In this document: piece after piece, positions 1-14,091 of the stretch
Layout of the letters: every line of letters begins with the position of its first letter
How positions within the stretch are numbered: the first letter of the stretch is position 1
NCBI GenBank assembly: GCA_907165065.1
Contig: OU015530.1
Coordinates: forward strand, 50,138,465-50,202,464
From: Caprimulgus europaeus
Lineage: Eukaryota > Chordata > Aves > Caprimulgiformes > Caprimulgidae
DNA length: 64,000 nucleotides
Direction: 5' to 3'
Notes under the pieces: model-generated
What the model saw: the letters and a program-made list of their open reading frames with translations, nothing else
Database searches by the model: none
What the model was told of the DNA's origin: nothing
Program-made: the position numbers and the translations under genes

Positions 1-1842
1 TAAGAAAATCAACATAGTTCTTTTGGGGGTTTCATTGTTTTTCTATTTTTTAGTAGTAGTAATATGAGGTTTTGGTCCTGTTTACCCTGTACTGAGGCCT
101 TCACATGAAAAGCAGTATTAAAGCTTAAAAATTACAACATTTCAGAGATTTAGTGATATGAAATCTGCCCACTAGACTGCAGTAATACAAAGACAGAAGG
201 TACATTCCAGTTGTATGAATCTGCTAATGTGGCATCTCTTATTCCTTGGATTTGCTGTTCCTCAAACTTTTTAATTTTGTTCATGCCAATAGCAGTGCAC
301 TATATTTAAATTTTGGCAGTTTAAAAATCTTATAAATCTGGGGGAAGATTGAAAGTTGGTTCAGTGATATCTTTTTGTGCCTTGCCTCTGCAGTCTGCAG
401 ATCATCATGTGATTGTTGTCACTTCATGCTCCACTGGTGATTATTTTGGAAGAAACACTGTCTAAGGTAACAAATGGACTTAAAATTTGGAGGATTAATA
501 GATTTGATGACAAATACTTAAAAGGCAGCCCAGCACTTAGAGTTGCATGGACATTTGCATTTAAAATAGGAATTAAATTATTTTCTAATATATGAATAAT
601 AAGTTGTCTCTATCTCAAACTCTTACTCATAGGCAACCAAACCCATTAGCTGAAAATGTTAGATAAAGCCATTGCATTATGTTCCAACCATTTTTAAAGC
701 AGTTCCTTTGGAAAATTTTGTTGGCAAATAAAATTCTTTTTTGGATGTGTCTAACAATAGAGTTTCTCAAGATTATTGGTTGAAAAATGGCCCATTTGTA
801 GATTATTCTAAAATCTAGAACATGGACTATTTTAAGGTTTACTAATGTGTAAATGTTGGCTTTAATAGAGTCACCACAGATTTACATTCCAGAGCTTGGC
901 ATATAACACTCTTCCCAAAATGTATCTGTTGTAAATCCCTTTCCAAATTAATTTGTCATAAAGTTTTTTCATGGCAAATATTGCGACATACAATTGATTT
1001 TGTATTAATTACTTCTGATGAAGAATAAGCTGTGCACTGTATTTCTCCAGGACAAGTCACAGACAGAACAGCAGAGATAACATATTCTATCAGAGGAGTA
1101 ATTTCAGCTTTGCCAGCTGAGTGATTCAGCATTTCGCTGAGTTATAAACTCACCTCCTGCAGGGTGAGAGCCTCTTGGCCAAAGAAGCCCCTCACTAAGG
1201 CTCCATGGCCACAGTCTGAGCCCCAAACTTGCCCTTTTTTCTGCCTCCCTGCAGGAGGACCTGCCAGGTCCTTAGAGCAAATGGCTCTGTGGGATTCCCA
1301 GTTTTCAAAGTTACAGCTTCCACAGGTTTGGAGAAAAGCTTGAAATGCAAATCAAACAAGGATGTTCATAAGCTAGCAATCAGAAACACTCAACTATTTA
1401 TGGATTTTGATATAATTTTTAAGCCATACAAAGTTTTGCAAGAGGTTTTCCAGAGTGACCCAGTTTGATGTTTTCCTCCATTCCCGAGTGCAGGGGACTC
1501 TCCCACAGCACTTGAACCTCATCCTTGCTCATTGCTGCTTCAGTGCACCAGCCTGATGCAGCAGCTCTGGGAATGTGGTGAAGATGTTCAGCCACAGGTT
1601 TGAAGGCCAGAACACCATGAGAAGTGGATCTGACCCCACGTAACTAAAATTAAAAAAATCCACCAGCAATCCCACACCCTCCCATGAAGGATGACTTACT
1701 CCATGGTACTGGGAGGTTGGTGCCAGAAGTTCACACAGTCACACAGTGGCTTCTTCCAGTTAAGCCATTTCAGATATATATGATCTCTGACTGTTGTACA
1801 AATAATTCTGGGGATGCAAGTATTACACTGATGTGTATTTGG
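1..1842. other. Intergenic, AT-rich, no gene seen
   Basis: Both strands hold only short reading frames without conserved domains or plausible splice structure. No repeat family is recognised before the CR1 tail that begins near 1843. By synteny this should be spacer between UBE3C (outside the window) and MNX1, which is an inference. Confidence 0.6.
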
Positions 1843-2022
1843 GCACAGGTTGTCCAAAGAAATTGTGGATGCTCCCTCCCTGGAAGTGTTCAAGGCCAGG
1901 TTGGATGAGGCTTTGAGCAGCCTGGTCTACTGGAAGGTGTCCCTGCTGATGGCAGGGGGGCTGGAACTAGATGATCTTTAGGGTCCCTTCTAACCCAGAC
2001 CTTTCTATTTTTCTATTACCAG
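1843..2022 (+). mobile_element. CR1 LINE 3' fragment
   Basis: The text matches the avian CR1 3' end: 'gcacaggttgtcc', 'aaggccaggttggatg', 'gcagcctggtctactgg', 'ctggaactagatgatcttta', 'ggtcccttctaaccc', ending in a decayed ATTCTATG-type tail (ctttctatttttctatt). Only the non-coding last 180 bp or so is present, as expected for a 5'-truncated LINE insertion. Orientation is plus. Confidence 0.9.
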
Positions 2023-5000
2023 GCAAACATAGACAGAAAAAGAGGAAATGGGATGAGACAGCCTGAGTATTGGCCAGGAATTACCCCTTTATGGGACAAA
2101 GATGACCTGAATTTTTTTCTTTTAAACCAGGTTTGTATCGATTTTCATTTCTTCATGACGTTCAAGGAGAGCCTGAAACCTATTGCATTTATGCAATCTG
2201 GGCTATTTGAGAAATTTTTTTAGATTATGCTTTTATTTTATTTTTTAGACTTCTTCAGCCAGCTCCTGGCTGGACCAGAAATCTGTGGTGCCTTGCAGCT
2301 GGTGAGTCAGGACAGCACAAGAGACAAAAGGCTGACAGTGGTGGAGATGGTCACTCAGATGGTTTCTGCAAGAACTTCTGAGTGGTTTTGGTTTTAACGG
2401 TTCTTTCATTTCAATTGCTGACATTGGGGATATAAGATATCAGGTCTCTCTTTTGGAGACAGAATACTCCCACCCTGACATCTGTGATCAGAGAAATCGC
2501 AGCACGCATCTTCCAAGTTACCCATCTCCACCCAGAAAAAACAGAAGTGACCAAGATACAAAACCTCAGCTAATTTTAAGGCAATAATGAAGTAGAAGAA
2601 AACTTTCATTTAAGAAATGAGACAAACTCTTCAGGTGTTCTTTATAAAACCCTGTAGTGAAAGACACAACCTGTTCTTAAGGGTCATTTTCATGTTGCTT
2701 TTAAATCACAAGATGGAGCAATTGGGTGTTCTGAAAGGAGGGAAAACCCTGAAGAAATTATAGAGGTCAATTTAATGACCAAATCAGTTATGATTGATAC
2801 TCCATACTTTTATACTTCCTAATCCTCATAGAGGAAACTTCAAATGACACGAATGTCTGATGAAAGATGGCCATCAGCTGGAGTTTCCTCCTCCTCACCT
2901 ACAAGATTTTACATGGAGAAGATTAAATTGGCTGGCTTCACAGCCCTATTTCCTCTTAAGCTCATTGCTCCATTCACTCAGTCACTGCCCACCCATTCTT
3001 TGCCAACGTTATAGCTACAAACTCCCCACAACTGCAAACAAGAATTACAGATGAGAAATCTCACAAAATCCTTTCCTCAAAAAAAACCCCAACCTTATTA
3101 AACCACTTTTTAAAAGCATTACATGTATTCCTTACTGATGGAAAAACATAAAAACCCAACAGTACGATACCGGTGTTCATCCATAGCCCTCTGCCACCCT
3201 AGTGCTGACCCACAGGGGCAGGTTTACACTGCACTTGCTTTCCAGTTGATATCCACACTCGCAATATGTACACCATGAAACAACAAAATTTGGGACTTTT
3301 CCCAACATGAGGAGGAGGTGTTCTGTCCTCCCAGCCCCTGAGATGTCTACAAGATGAGAAACCCTCTGTCCTTCAAGCGACATGTCTATCTCCACCACCT
3401 GTACTCTCACACTGCAAGATGACAACACATATTTTAAAACACATATGGCTCATCTGCACCCACAGGTGTTTGACCTGTATTTACTGAGAGAAACCTGTGC
3501 TAAGAGCTGTGGCCTTCCACTCCTTATTTCCTTCTGCCTCGCCAGTTCCTCTCTCCAAAATCCTACAGAACTCAGCTGCTCCCAGATGTATCCTTGGGAT
3601 CACAGGAAGATGCAGGGAGACAAAAGGAGTGATGCTGCTCATGCTGGTTTCTGATCCTTCTCATGGTTTTCTAGATGTTTTGGATTCCTTTAACCAATTT
3701 TGTGCTAAAACACAGGTTTTCAGCTTTGCAGACTCTTAATTTAAGGCAACAGAGACACTTACAATGTAATACTGTCAAATGCAATAATTCAGGATAAGGC
3801 TTACAATACCTAAAATTATGGTTACAGTGTCGTGGTGGTCTGGATTTATTTTTTTCTCAGTCTCTTTCAGATCACATCTGGTACAGTTTCAACATTTTTT
3901 CATCTGCAAACTATATGTGGAATGAGAATGATAATAAAGTTGCAGCTATAGAACTTGGGCTGATAATGAATAAACCAGAACAGAATCCAAGGGTCCGGGA
4001 TGGAAAGCATTGTGACTTTGTTAGCTGAGTTTTTATACTGACTTAGTTCCCAGAAGTTTAGAAGTTGGGCCTCAGCTTAATCCAGCAGGATTTGGGTCTT
4101 TTATTATTTTTACTTCATTTTTTTTAGGTCTTTACAACATGAAGCTGCCACTCAAGTTTCTCAGCAGTTTGGATAACTCACACAGGAAGGGGGAGCTGTA
4201 TTTAGTCTGCCAGAAAACATCCCCAATTCCCCCAACTTCAAAGAAGGCAGAGCTGGATCCTGATGGTCTGCTTTGCTTCTTTGTCAGAAAACTCCACTTT
4301 TCACAAGTTAAAGTAATACTTTACAAATCCTATTTGTACATTATGATAGTACAAGAGGGTTGGGTTTGCTGGTCAAGCTGATTTGTGTTCAGCCTAGGGA
4401 AAACATGATGACAAAGGAAACCTGGACATGGGCATCCTAATCTTGGGACCAGTGGGCTGTTCTTGATTAATCCCAGCTGCCCACGGCCCCAGGATTTATG
4501 GTTCATCATAATGGTGGGATTTGGGCTGTATCCCTTTCCCTAGGAATGCATACAAGAGTCACGGTAAGATGTCTTCCAGGGTCTTCGTGATGTTGAATTG
4601 CTAGAAAATAATTGTATGAAGTATAAAATAAAATTCAATGTCTCCTCTCCTTACAACTTGCCTTTGTTTTGATGCTCTGGAACTGGTATCTGTTGTGGTG
4701 TTTCATCATTGTTTTGTGCTTTCCTACCTATCCCTATTCTTCTTCAACTCTTGGGCTTAGAACTGTTCTGTCTTGGGTTTGTAAAACACCCAGCACATTG
4801 GGACTCAACATAGACAACAATAATTAAAATTAGAGGCCACTGTCTAGTACTGCCAGGGAAAAACATCAGGTCTTCCCATTCAAGGCATTCCTGAGAGAAA
4901 GCAAAAGTAAGATCCCTTTCCTTTTTTGGCACCAAGTCATGATGTGACTGTCAATTAGACATTTTAGGAGCAACAAAGATGATGATATGAATGCAGTTTA

Positions 5001-5237
5001 ATCAGTCATTTTACAGCAGCAACAGTGGCAATTAGAAGTGTTTTAGTACTTTTAGGTCAAGATTAAAAATGGTAGAATTTATTGCAGCTGATGTAGAGAT
5101 TAACATTGTGCCAATTAATCAATTACTCAGCATAAAGAATTGACAATTCATTGACATTCTTATTCCAGGCTGGCAAACTACTGTATAATAGCTGAGGATT
5201 TTCAAACATATATATATGTAGCTTTTCCCCCCCCCTA
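2023..5237. other. Intergenic, no gene seen
   Basis: Ordinary AT-rich non-coding sequence with no recognised repeat, RNA gene or credible exon. A short TA run and a C run (about 5208-5235) sit next to the hairpin that follows. Confidence 0.5.
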
Positions 5238-5309
5238 TACTTCCCAGCTGCCTTTCTTCTGAAATAGCTAGAACAACAGCTATTTCAGAAGAAAGGCGGC
5301 TGGAAGGTA
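5238..5309. repeat. Near-perfect inverted repeat (32-bp arms, 8-bp loop)
   Basis: The left arm 5238-5269 and right arm 5278-5309 are reverse complements at 29 of 32 positions. The loop 5270-5277 is agaacaac. The core cctttcttctgaaatagct is fully paired. Two of the three mismatches become G:U pairs if the plus strand is transcribed. This could be a hairpin-forming transcript (microRNA-like), a small palindromic element remnant, or replication-template switching. Nothing in the flanks decides between them. Confidence 0.85.
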
Positions 5310-8300
5310 TGAGCAAAATAAAAATAACATTGAGAACCTGTCAGTTTTCTTCAGCCTCTGTAGCCACAAGGTTATTTCAGAATGAAAAATCAGATATAGC
5401 ATTTGATTTCTATGCAATATAGAAAAATACTCACAAGCAAGAATCCTGGGCTGCAGTACACAGGCAGCCTAGGAATCACCTCCACTCAGTCCTGTTTCTG
5501 CTGCTGCCTTGCTCAATGAGTTGTCTGAAGGCATTTGGGGGGAGCAGAATGAATTGATAACATAACAGGCAATTTCCCCTTTAGTTTTCTCATTGGGCTT
5601 GACCATACCTTGTCTCAAAATAATCCAACCTGCATGTTAAATCTAGGCTCCAAAAATAGCCATTCCCACCTGATGCCCTGTTTTGATGCCAGCAGTCTGG
5701 AGAATCAAAGAGAGATTTTGGAGAATCGCCTGGAGAGCTGTTTCTGATTTGTACAGAAGCAGAGTCAAGCTTTGAATGATGCCTCCAGCCCAGTGTTTGT
5801 GCTGGTGCTAAAAGACCTAGCACTGAAGGAGTTCCACAGCCATTAAATTTGTGAGAGAGAGGAATCTGTCCTGAACTTCCAGTGTAATTCCCATCTAGTC
5901 CAGGAAGGATAGAGATTATTGTTTCCAAGGTGCTGAGAAATCATTGTGCTGTGGGCTGGTGGACTCTGGTTTCTCTAGTCAAAAGATAGTGGCTCAGTAG
6001 ATAAATAATCTACATCAAGGGATGTGACTACTGTGGCTACATAGTACCTGTGCTACTCAACCAGAAGAGTATACACCAGTATCCATAAAGTATATTTGCA
6101 TCTGTGCATATTTGCAGGAAAGAGAAAGAAAAATAAGTCCAAGGTCCAAATTCCTTTTGAAATGAGTATTCATACAGACATAGAAGTTGTATAAATGCAG
6201 CATACCAAATTTTTTTTTTGTTATTTCCATCAAAACTACCAGTAGGAAATGGAAGAGCGAAAGAGGGCTTTTGCATTTAAATAACTTGTTAATGTCTGGA
6301 AACCAAAACAGTCACAGAACAGCAATAAAGAAGCTCTTCAATTGTTGTTGGAGGGTGTCCATAAAGAGGATATAATGAAAAGGACTGCCCAAATGTGCAA
6401 GGATAATATGGGTAATGTATTACTTCTTTTATTATTTTATCATCTTTCATTAATTGCTGGCATCTTTCCCGCAGGAGCTGGTTCCATGAAAAGGGCTTTT
6501 AGTCAAATGTCCTAAATGAAATGACCACTTAGAACCCAAGAACAAGGTTGAAACAAGGTTCATCTGACTTCTCTAAATCACACTGGAAGGGAGAGGACAA
6601 AATACCAGATTGGTTTCATTTTGTGGCATCCTAATGTCAGAATTGAACCAGACTCCACCGAACGATGTCCCCAGGAGTACAACTGCATCTGTGTTCTGGA
6701 GTAAAGACCAGGTCTGAGAGTATAAAAGATATTTCTCTCCACTTTGCTGGCTGTTGGTTCACCTGGGCTTGAGCTTTAACCGTCTTTACTGAATTCAAAA
6801 AGAATCAGGCCTGGGATACATGCTGGCCAAGTGGGCTGTAACATTTTTTTACTCTTCCTAGCCAAATGACCAGGCCATCTTGGGCTCGATTTTGAACAAA
6901 CAAGAATGAGGCTTGGCTAGTGCAAATATTTCCCCTCATTATTGGTTATTGAAGGTCAAACAGCTTTTCCAGAGACCCTATGAGCACTTTACCAGGACAG
7001 GACAAGCAGCATGGAGGCAACATCTTTGTGCATAGGCAGCTACAACAGCAGGTAAATAGATCTCCAGAAGAAACAATGGGAAGCAAAGGCTGGTACCCAC
7101 GGTAGGGTGTGTTCATCAGGGTCACTCCTCTACATCTCCCACTTGCTCACCTAAGCCAGCAGAAGTCTAGTGTGTAGGAATACCCATAATGAGCACAGGG
7201 CCTGGCTCCAGGGAGTAAGCAAGAAGGTCTGGTAACCTTTGGAAAGGTCTGTTTCAGTTTTGTGCCATGGGAGTCCCATGTACATGCACTTCAGAAACAT
7301 AGTCCAAGCAAGGGAACATACCCTCTGCTCTGAGCTCTGGGCCAAGTCCAGTGAAGCTCATAGAATCGTTCCTGCTCCATCTAAGTGGGCTTTAAATCGG
7401 GTTCCTCATGTGGGAGGGCTTGGATAACTTCTCATCAGAAGCACAAGTGACCACAATTACGCACTGTCCTACCACCCACTTGGGAATATCCCTGTCTCTT
7501 CTCCTGTAACTTTTAGGATCCACAAGTACACTCCCAAGTATAATGGTTGCCCCCACCTTCTTTACCAGAGAAAGGTAATGAACTCAACTACATCAGGGAT
7601 ATGGAAGACACCAATCACATGCAGATGTCACCACTTTTGACTGATTGATTTTTATTAAAACTCAGTGAGAGTCAGAGATGATATTTCCCAGCATTCAGCA
7701 CAGGTACTTCCTCAATCACAAGGTATCATTTTTATATTCCCATTGCAATCGTTTCCTATTCTTCTGTACCATACACTTGCTCTTGTCCCTTTTCCAGCTA
7801 CCAAACATCCAGCTCACATTAAAAATATAAAACAACAAGAATATTCTGAAATTTATGGAGCAAATGTCTACAGAGAAACCCATTTGCTGATGCTGGAGTA
7901 GGCACCACAGAGACAATTCAGCAAATCAGAAGCAGCCAGAAATGAAGGCAGATTTTCTTTGTCAGAACAACTTTTACAAAAAAATCCTGTGCTTTTGACC
8001 TTGAGACCATAACAACCGATTTCAGTGAAACTGCTCCCAGGTTGCTTGACAATAGTTGGGAGGAGAATGAATCCATATGTCTTCACTTTATATTATTTTA
8101 TAATGCTGTAAGTAAGCCTAAAAGGGCTGTTTTACTCCAGGCAGCGTGTGCAGAACAAAAGAACAACCCCTGCCTCTTGCACAGGGTATGTTGCTGCTTT
8201 TGCTTAATGACTTTAATTAAAGTTGTACTTAGTTAACTGGATTTAACTGTATCTAGTTAAACTCATATAACATACAAGGGAAACATATGGAAGTCTCGAT

Positions 8301-10358
8301 TATATTGATTGGGACTGCACCAGTTTGTAACATTCTGGTTTGGGTCTGTTTGCATCCCACCATGTTTGCTGGGAGTTTGGTGTCAGGATGCACCAGAGCT
8401 GAACAGAAACTTTTCAACCAAATCCTTTCCAATTAATAAAGTATTTGGCAGAAACACATTGGTTTAGAAGAAAATGTTTCCTCACCCTGGTTAGAATTTC
8501 TAGCCAGAGAGAGGAACAAAAAAAAATTTATTTCAGGACTCACCTGCCTCGAAGGGAAAGGGACCACGTCTCTTACACAAGCAAGTGCTGACAGCTACCA
8601 GGTTGGGTATGTTAACAAGGTCTGTGAGGAAGCCTCAGTGCTTTCCACTCACACAGTACAGCCTGCTCTCTTCCGTTCCTGCCCATGTGAGGACTTGCTG
8701 ACAATGCATTAAACTTTTCCCAGCCCTGGCACATCCATTCCCCATCTTGTTTAGGGAAGGCTCTTGGGACCTTAATCTTGACATGTGTCCCAGGGATCCA
8801 GAGCTATGGATGTGGGAAACCATCATTCCATGCAGCCTCAAACATCAGTCTTTCCCACACATCCTGCCCCAGAACACACCTGGGCTCTCTGATGCCTTAT
8901 CTCAGAGGCAACTGCTGCTCACATGTAGCTGCTAAGGGGATTGCAGTAACACCTGAGGTAGCATTAGGACCATCAGGTACATTAAATTTATGGAATCCCA
9001 TTCAAACCCATTGAAATGTAAGAATGTTTTATTAATCAAAATAACTTCAAAACATGAAGTTACTGTGGATACATAGATAGGGAAATTGAGACACAGAGGA
9101 GCTGTGAGATTTGCCTGTTACAGACCCAGTCACAGGTAATATCCACTGTGCTTACAGAGGTTACTTCTGCACAAGGGAAATAACTTGGAGGCAGTTCCTT
9201 GCTGAACAAATATAACTTTTCTGTTGTATTATTTTGCAAGATCATTCAGAAATCAGTCACTAAGTAGTTGAGTGAACAGTTCCAGCACATGTTTACAAAT
9301 TATGAAGTTATTTTTCATGGAGTATCTACTCTCTCTGACATGTGCCACATGGTGATCTTCTTGCTGATCAACTGGCAGAATAAAAAGAGTGTGAGAAAAG
9401 TGATGGTTCACAGTTGAGGCCATTTTTTGGTAAAGAAAATGAGATTTCCCACTGGCAAAGGTTGACCATCATGTGGTGACTCAGAACTAAGGGCAGAAAA
9501 CACAGTTGCTCCACAGACACAAACCATACACCGTCCTGGTCCTGAAGAGCAAATTAAAAGAGACAAAAACACACCTGAATCGAAGTGCTTCTGGGAATCT
9601 ACGTGATGGTTCCTTACACTAGTGTGTCCCAGTAGTTTCAGGGCTTCTGCAGTGGTTTTTAGTTTTGCTTTCTAACTGGGGACAGTAGTGAAAGGAATCT
9701 CTCTATTTCACATAAAACTCAGAAATCTGTGTGAGCTCCTGTGAGATGGCCTGTACACACCCTAGACTGAGTATTTCTATACTGCCTCTTGAAGGCCACT
9801 CAAAGGTTGACATCCTGTCCTGATTGTCTCCATGTAAAGAGAAGATCTTCAAGCACTGGTTGTGTTAAGGCTCACTGGGGACATGAAGAATCCTTCATAC
9901 TCAAGACTTGGTCATGTAGCATCTCACAACAGGAGCTCTGAACTATGTCCAGGTAAGCTATCCACAGGCACTCTGCATGGGAGCCACATGGGTGGAAGAT
10001 GAAAAGAAAGACAGAGTGGGAGATTATGAACGAATTTGCAAGCCAAAATGTGTTGAGTTAATCCATCTGTCAGCTGAAAAACTCACCCTAAAACCAAAAA
10101 TGCTTAGCCTACAGACTAATTGACAACATGGATCACAATCAGATGATTGCTAGATCTGACACAAGGCAGGAGACCCTGGCTGAGGAAGAGGAGGGACCAG
10201 TCCTTCAGCAGCAGCATAACCTGCTACTGCCTGAAGTCCTCCAGGAAAGCACAGCTTTTTTCACAGGGCAGATTCAAGGAGGATTTGTGGCTGTGGTTCC
10301 ATTATAGCCAGCTGTAGGGTTGTTGAGAGGCTCTGAGCTGGGTCTGGGACAGGATTGA
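5310..10358. other. Intergenic, no gene seen
   Basis: No coding exon, RNA gene or known repeat recognised. Short reading frames in this interval are fragmentary and appear on both strands at similar length, as expected by chance. Confidence 0.5.
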
Positions 10359-10404
10359 ACAAACCTAAGCTATCCCTGGATACAAACCTAAGCTATCCCT
10401 GGAT
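10359..10404. repeat. Exact 23-bp tandem duplication
   Basis: Two identical 23-bp copies lie head to tail at 10359-10381 and 10382-10404, each containing acaaacctaagctatccctg. Identity is complete, which suggests a recent slippage or duplication event. Confidence 0.95.
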
Positions 10405-10639
10405 ACTGCATTTCTAAATCCAGGCTGTTTTCCAGACTTCCATAGCATTCATTTCACCTACATCCATGCTCCAGAAGTAAGTTTCATTAAGAAAACCTGC
10501 AGATTTTTGTTTGTTTTCATGTCATTTGCTTGTGGAGGGTGTGTGTGAGGGGGTGAGTTAGGGAGGTGGCTGTGAAAAGGTCTGTATTTGGGAAGGATTT
10601 TCTACACATGTAAAGAATAAAAATTCTTCATCCAAGGGG

Positions 10640-10700
10640 AAAAAAAAAAAAAAAAGATTCCTTAGGTTGTTAAGGTCAGATTCCTCAGGTTGTTGACGTC
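10640..10700. repeat. A16 run followed by imperfect 23-bp tandem duplication
   Basis: An uninterrupted run of sixteen A (10640-10655) leads into two 23-bp copies, 10655-10677 and 10678-10700, that match at 20 of 23 positions (core agattcctyaggttgtt). The period equals that of the exact duplication about 300 bp upstream, although the unit sequence is unrelated. Confidence 0.9.
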
Positions 10701-13700
10701 AGGGATCCAGAGAGATGGACTCTGATCCCCCTTCCTCATCCACGGCAGTAATTTCCACTGTTAATCAGAGTGAACTGGAGCTTTTCCACATCATCCTTTA
10801 GACTTGGTAAGTAAGGGTGTGCAAACATCCACCAGAGATTCAAAGCTCTTGCAATTTTTTTCTTTTGTGCATACTTTCAGTCACTGCCAACTATTTCCTT
10901 CTTTTCCTTTCTGCCCTTCCCATTTCAAGGTCTGGTGGGACATCAGACCTTCTTCAGCTTCTGCCTTTCTAAGGGGTTGACAAACAGTCAACATCTTGAT
11001 CCCTATAGTCCCAGAGTAAGTTCAGTGATCCTCCTTCTGCCATGGCTTCTCCTCATTAGGAGGAGCCTTTTCACTACAACTTTTTGCTGACTGTGTTGCT
11101 TTCTTTCTCTAGAGTTTAATAGTTGTAGGGTTTGATGATTTTTTGCCCTGCTTGCCAAAACCCAAAACATTTCAATGCTCGCCTTGCCTCTCACAATGGA
11201 AAGAACCTAGCGTGTTTGGGAGTTCAAAACTCAGGCAAGAGGAGATTGCCAATGCTTTAAAGTCATTCATTTCCAAAACAGAGGGGAAAGCAATTCTGTC
11301 GTGATCTGTATTTTATTATCCATCTTATGATTTGCACGCCAGGACAGAAGGGACATTTTCTCTCTCTTGGATTGGCCAGAATAACTCACAGCACTTTTTA
11401 GAATCAATTATATTACATAGCAGGTTTTTAGCAGCACAGCCTGGAACTGCTGTCAGATCTTAGAAAATAGGATTGTCAGAGACCTTGAGAAGCCCTTGAT
11501 CCAGCCCCAGGGTGTGATCAAAAATATCTACATAATCTCTGATTCATCTTTCACTACCCTAATCTACTAAAAATGATTTTGCTTCATTAGACTTGAAGCC
11601 CCTCCTGCTTCTGTATATGTCCCTTCATGCTTTACAGGCTGGTCATGCAGGAGGACTGACCCCCCTGATACAACCCATGATCAGATTTTGTTTCTGTCCA
11701 CCACCTTCTTAAATTCCAACTTTACTGCACACCTGGAGTAGGGGGTTTCTTCTTAAGACTTTGGTGTCCTTTAGTGAAAGTAAAATACCCCAAAATGTGT
11801 ATATTTGACACTATATACTCGTGTTCCCCCTATGGTTCTGTTGTGATACTGGAGGGTTATGGAGGTGTAAAGACTAGAGCTCCTCTTAAACTTTTTAAAA
11901 CTTTTTTTTTTTTTTTTAAATCTGAACAGATGTCTTTTAGAGTCTGCACAAGCAATGGATTAAGAGACTTTTCAAAAACATGATTTTGGAACTCCTGGGT
12001 AAGCCTGCAGGTGGAAAATGGGGCTTACTTCTGCTCATGTTCTGGATGCATGCGAGCAGATCCACTTCCTAGGGGCCAGCTACAAAAACTCTGACCATGG
12101 GTTTGAGAAAAGGACTGACCTTAGTAATTCCAACCTTTCTTGACCTCTTTTGTCTTATGGGTGGGATAGAAAGAGACAACATACTAGAAACTGGAGATGT
12201 GTTGGCTAGAAGGGGTGTCAGTCCCAATCAAGTGAGGAAATTTGTTCAGAGGGAACAATGTGACCCTAGAAAGTGAGCCAAAAACCAGCTATTTAGCAAG
12301 GAGACAGTATTTCTATTGGAGTGAGACAGGTGATCTATAGCATCTACTAACTGACACCTCCCCTAAGTAAAACTTCACCAGAAGCTTTGGATAGCCATCT
12401 TTGTTTTCTGCTCCTTGTGCAGGGTTTCAAATTCTTCTGTTTAGTTAAGTAGGTTGTTTTAATTCCAGTGGTGAGTGGCAGCAAAGGTGAAAATCTCAGC
12501 AGTGCCACTAAGTGAAAAACTACCATGGTCTAGCAAAGTCACTCCCCTCAGCAACCTCATCTCTCACTGTCCCAGAGGCGGCTGCTGACAACGTGGTGGG
12601 GAATTTAGCAGTAGGTGACTCTTCAGCCTTATCCACCTGCACAACAGAGAATTTGCTCAAGAGTAGGCTTAGTTAGCAAGTTCAAAATACCTCCAGATAA
12701 TCACTTGCATCTATTTGTGTATAAAATTCTCATGGCGTTACAGCCAGCCGTACTGATAAAGGTTAATTACTTAAATAAATTGAAAAATCTATGTTCATTT
12801 ACAAATGGACATAAAATGAAGTCTCAATTATTATAATTTATTTACACTGTCAACTTAGATGAAAGCATATTCAAAAATATTACTGAAAGCTGGGGCCCTG
12901 GGGCCTGATTCTTCAAAGCCTTAACAGCACTAGTAGTTCTTACTCTCCAAGTGGCAGTATTTGTTTTGTGGAGAAATAAAATTGAACTTATTTAAGAATA
13001 AAGTGTGTAAAGAATTCCTTCCTTGCCCAAAAGTTATGCACACTTGATTTGGATAGTCTAGAGCATTTTTGTGCTACAGTAAATTCATAGCAAATATAAA
13101 TAGATGCTTCCATATATTTATTACTCCAGAGAGACTTGTAGATGGATTTCACCTCACTTACCATACCACAAGCAAATTATGTTGAAATCCTTCCAAGATC
13201 TGAAATGATATGTTTATAAATTCTCCTTATTGAACTCTTGGCCTCGAATAACTTTATTATAATAAAACACTTAGGTGGATTTTTTTTTAATGCATTCTGT
13301 TTACTGTGAGAGAAGTGGCAGCAGTTTGTGATTTCACATCCATTGGCTGGATTTTATGCTGCAAAACAATCATAAAGTATAAATGCACCAAATAATAAAA
13401 TAACACCCCATCACATCAGATATGTAATGAATTTCTGCATGTGCTGTTGTTTTCATTATGCTGATTTACAGCCACTTTAATGTACGTGGTCTTCTTAAAC
13501 AACTTAGAGCTGATTGTTCTGGAACTAGACTGTGATTCAAGGTAACATATTGGCTCTTTGCCATCTTTTAGGAAAGTTGTTTAAATCCCTCTGGGGCCAA
13601 ACAATCTTGGATTAAAGAGTTTAGGTTATTCAACATACAAATAATGTTCTAGCCATTAAAACCAATTGCTCAAATGTGGTGGAAGGAAAATCAACACCAC

Positions 13701-14091
13701 TGGAGCTGGAGACAAGCAAACAGGGAGGGACCATGGTGTCCATAGACTTATTGGTATCTTGAAATTACACATCAGTCTTGAAATCTTAAGAATTCTCAGT
13801 GCATTCAAGGTAATTTTGCTTGAGGATTTGCTTTTAAGGACATGATGCAATTCTAGCAATACGGTGCATTATTTGTGTTCATGTGCAATAGCCTGGCAGA
13901 GTCCTTTTTGTCAGTGGCACTCTGGTTGGTGTGTGCAGGCAGAAAGCATGCAATGAGAAAGCCTTGCTGCAGGAGGACAGAGCTTTGCAGCAAGGTTAAG
14001 ATTTCAACCAGTGCCCCAGACCACCAGAGACTGGAGGAAGGAGACCCTCTTTGGAACAGAGCCAATATCAATGTACCTGCTGTGCTTCCAG
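10701..14091. other. Intergenic, AT-rich, no gene seen
   Basis: No gene or recognised repeat. The stretch from about 12690 to 13640 is very AT-rich with many TAAT/ATTA motifs and could include non-coding regulatory sequence, but nothing specific can be assigned. Confidence 0.45.
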
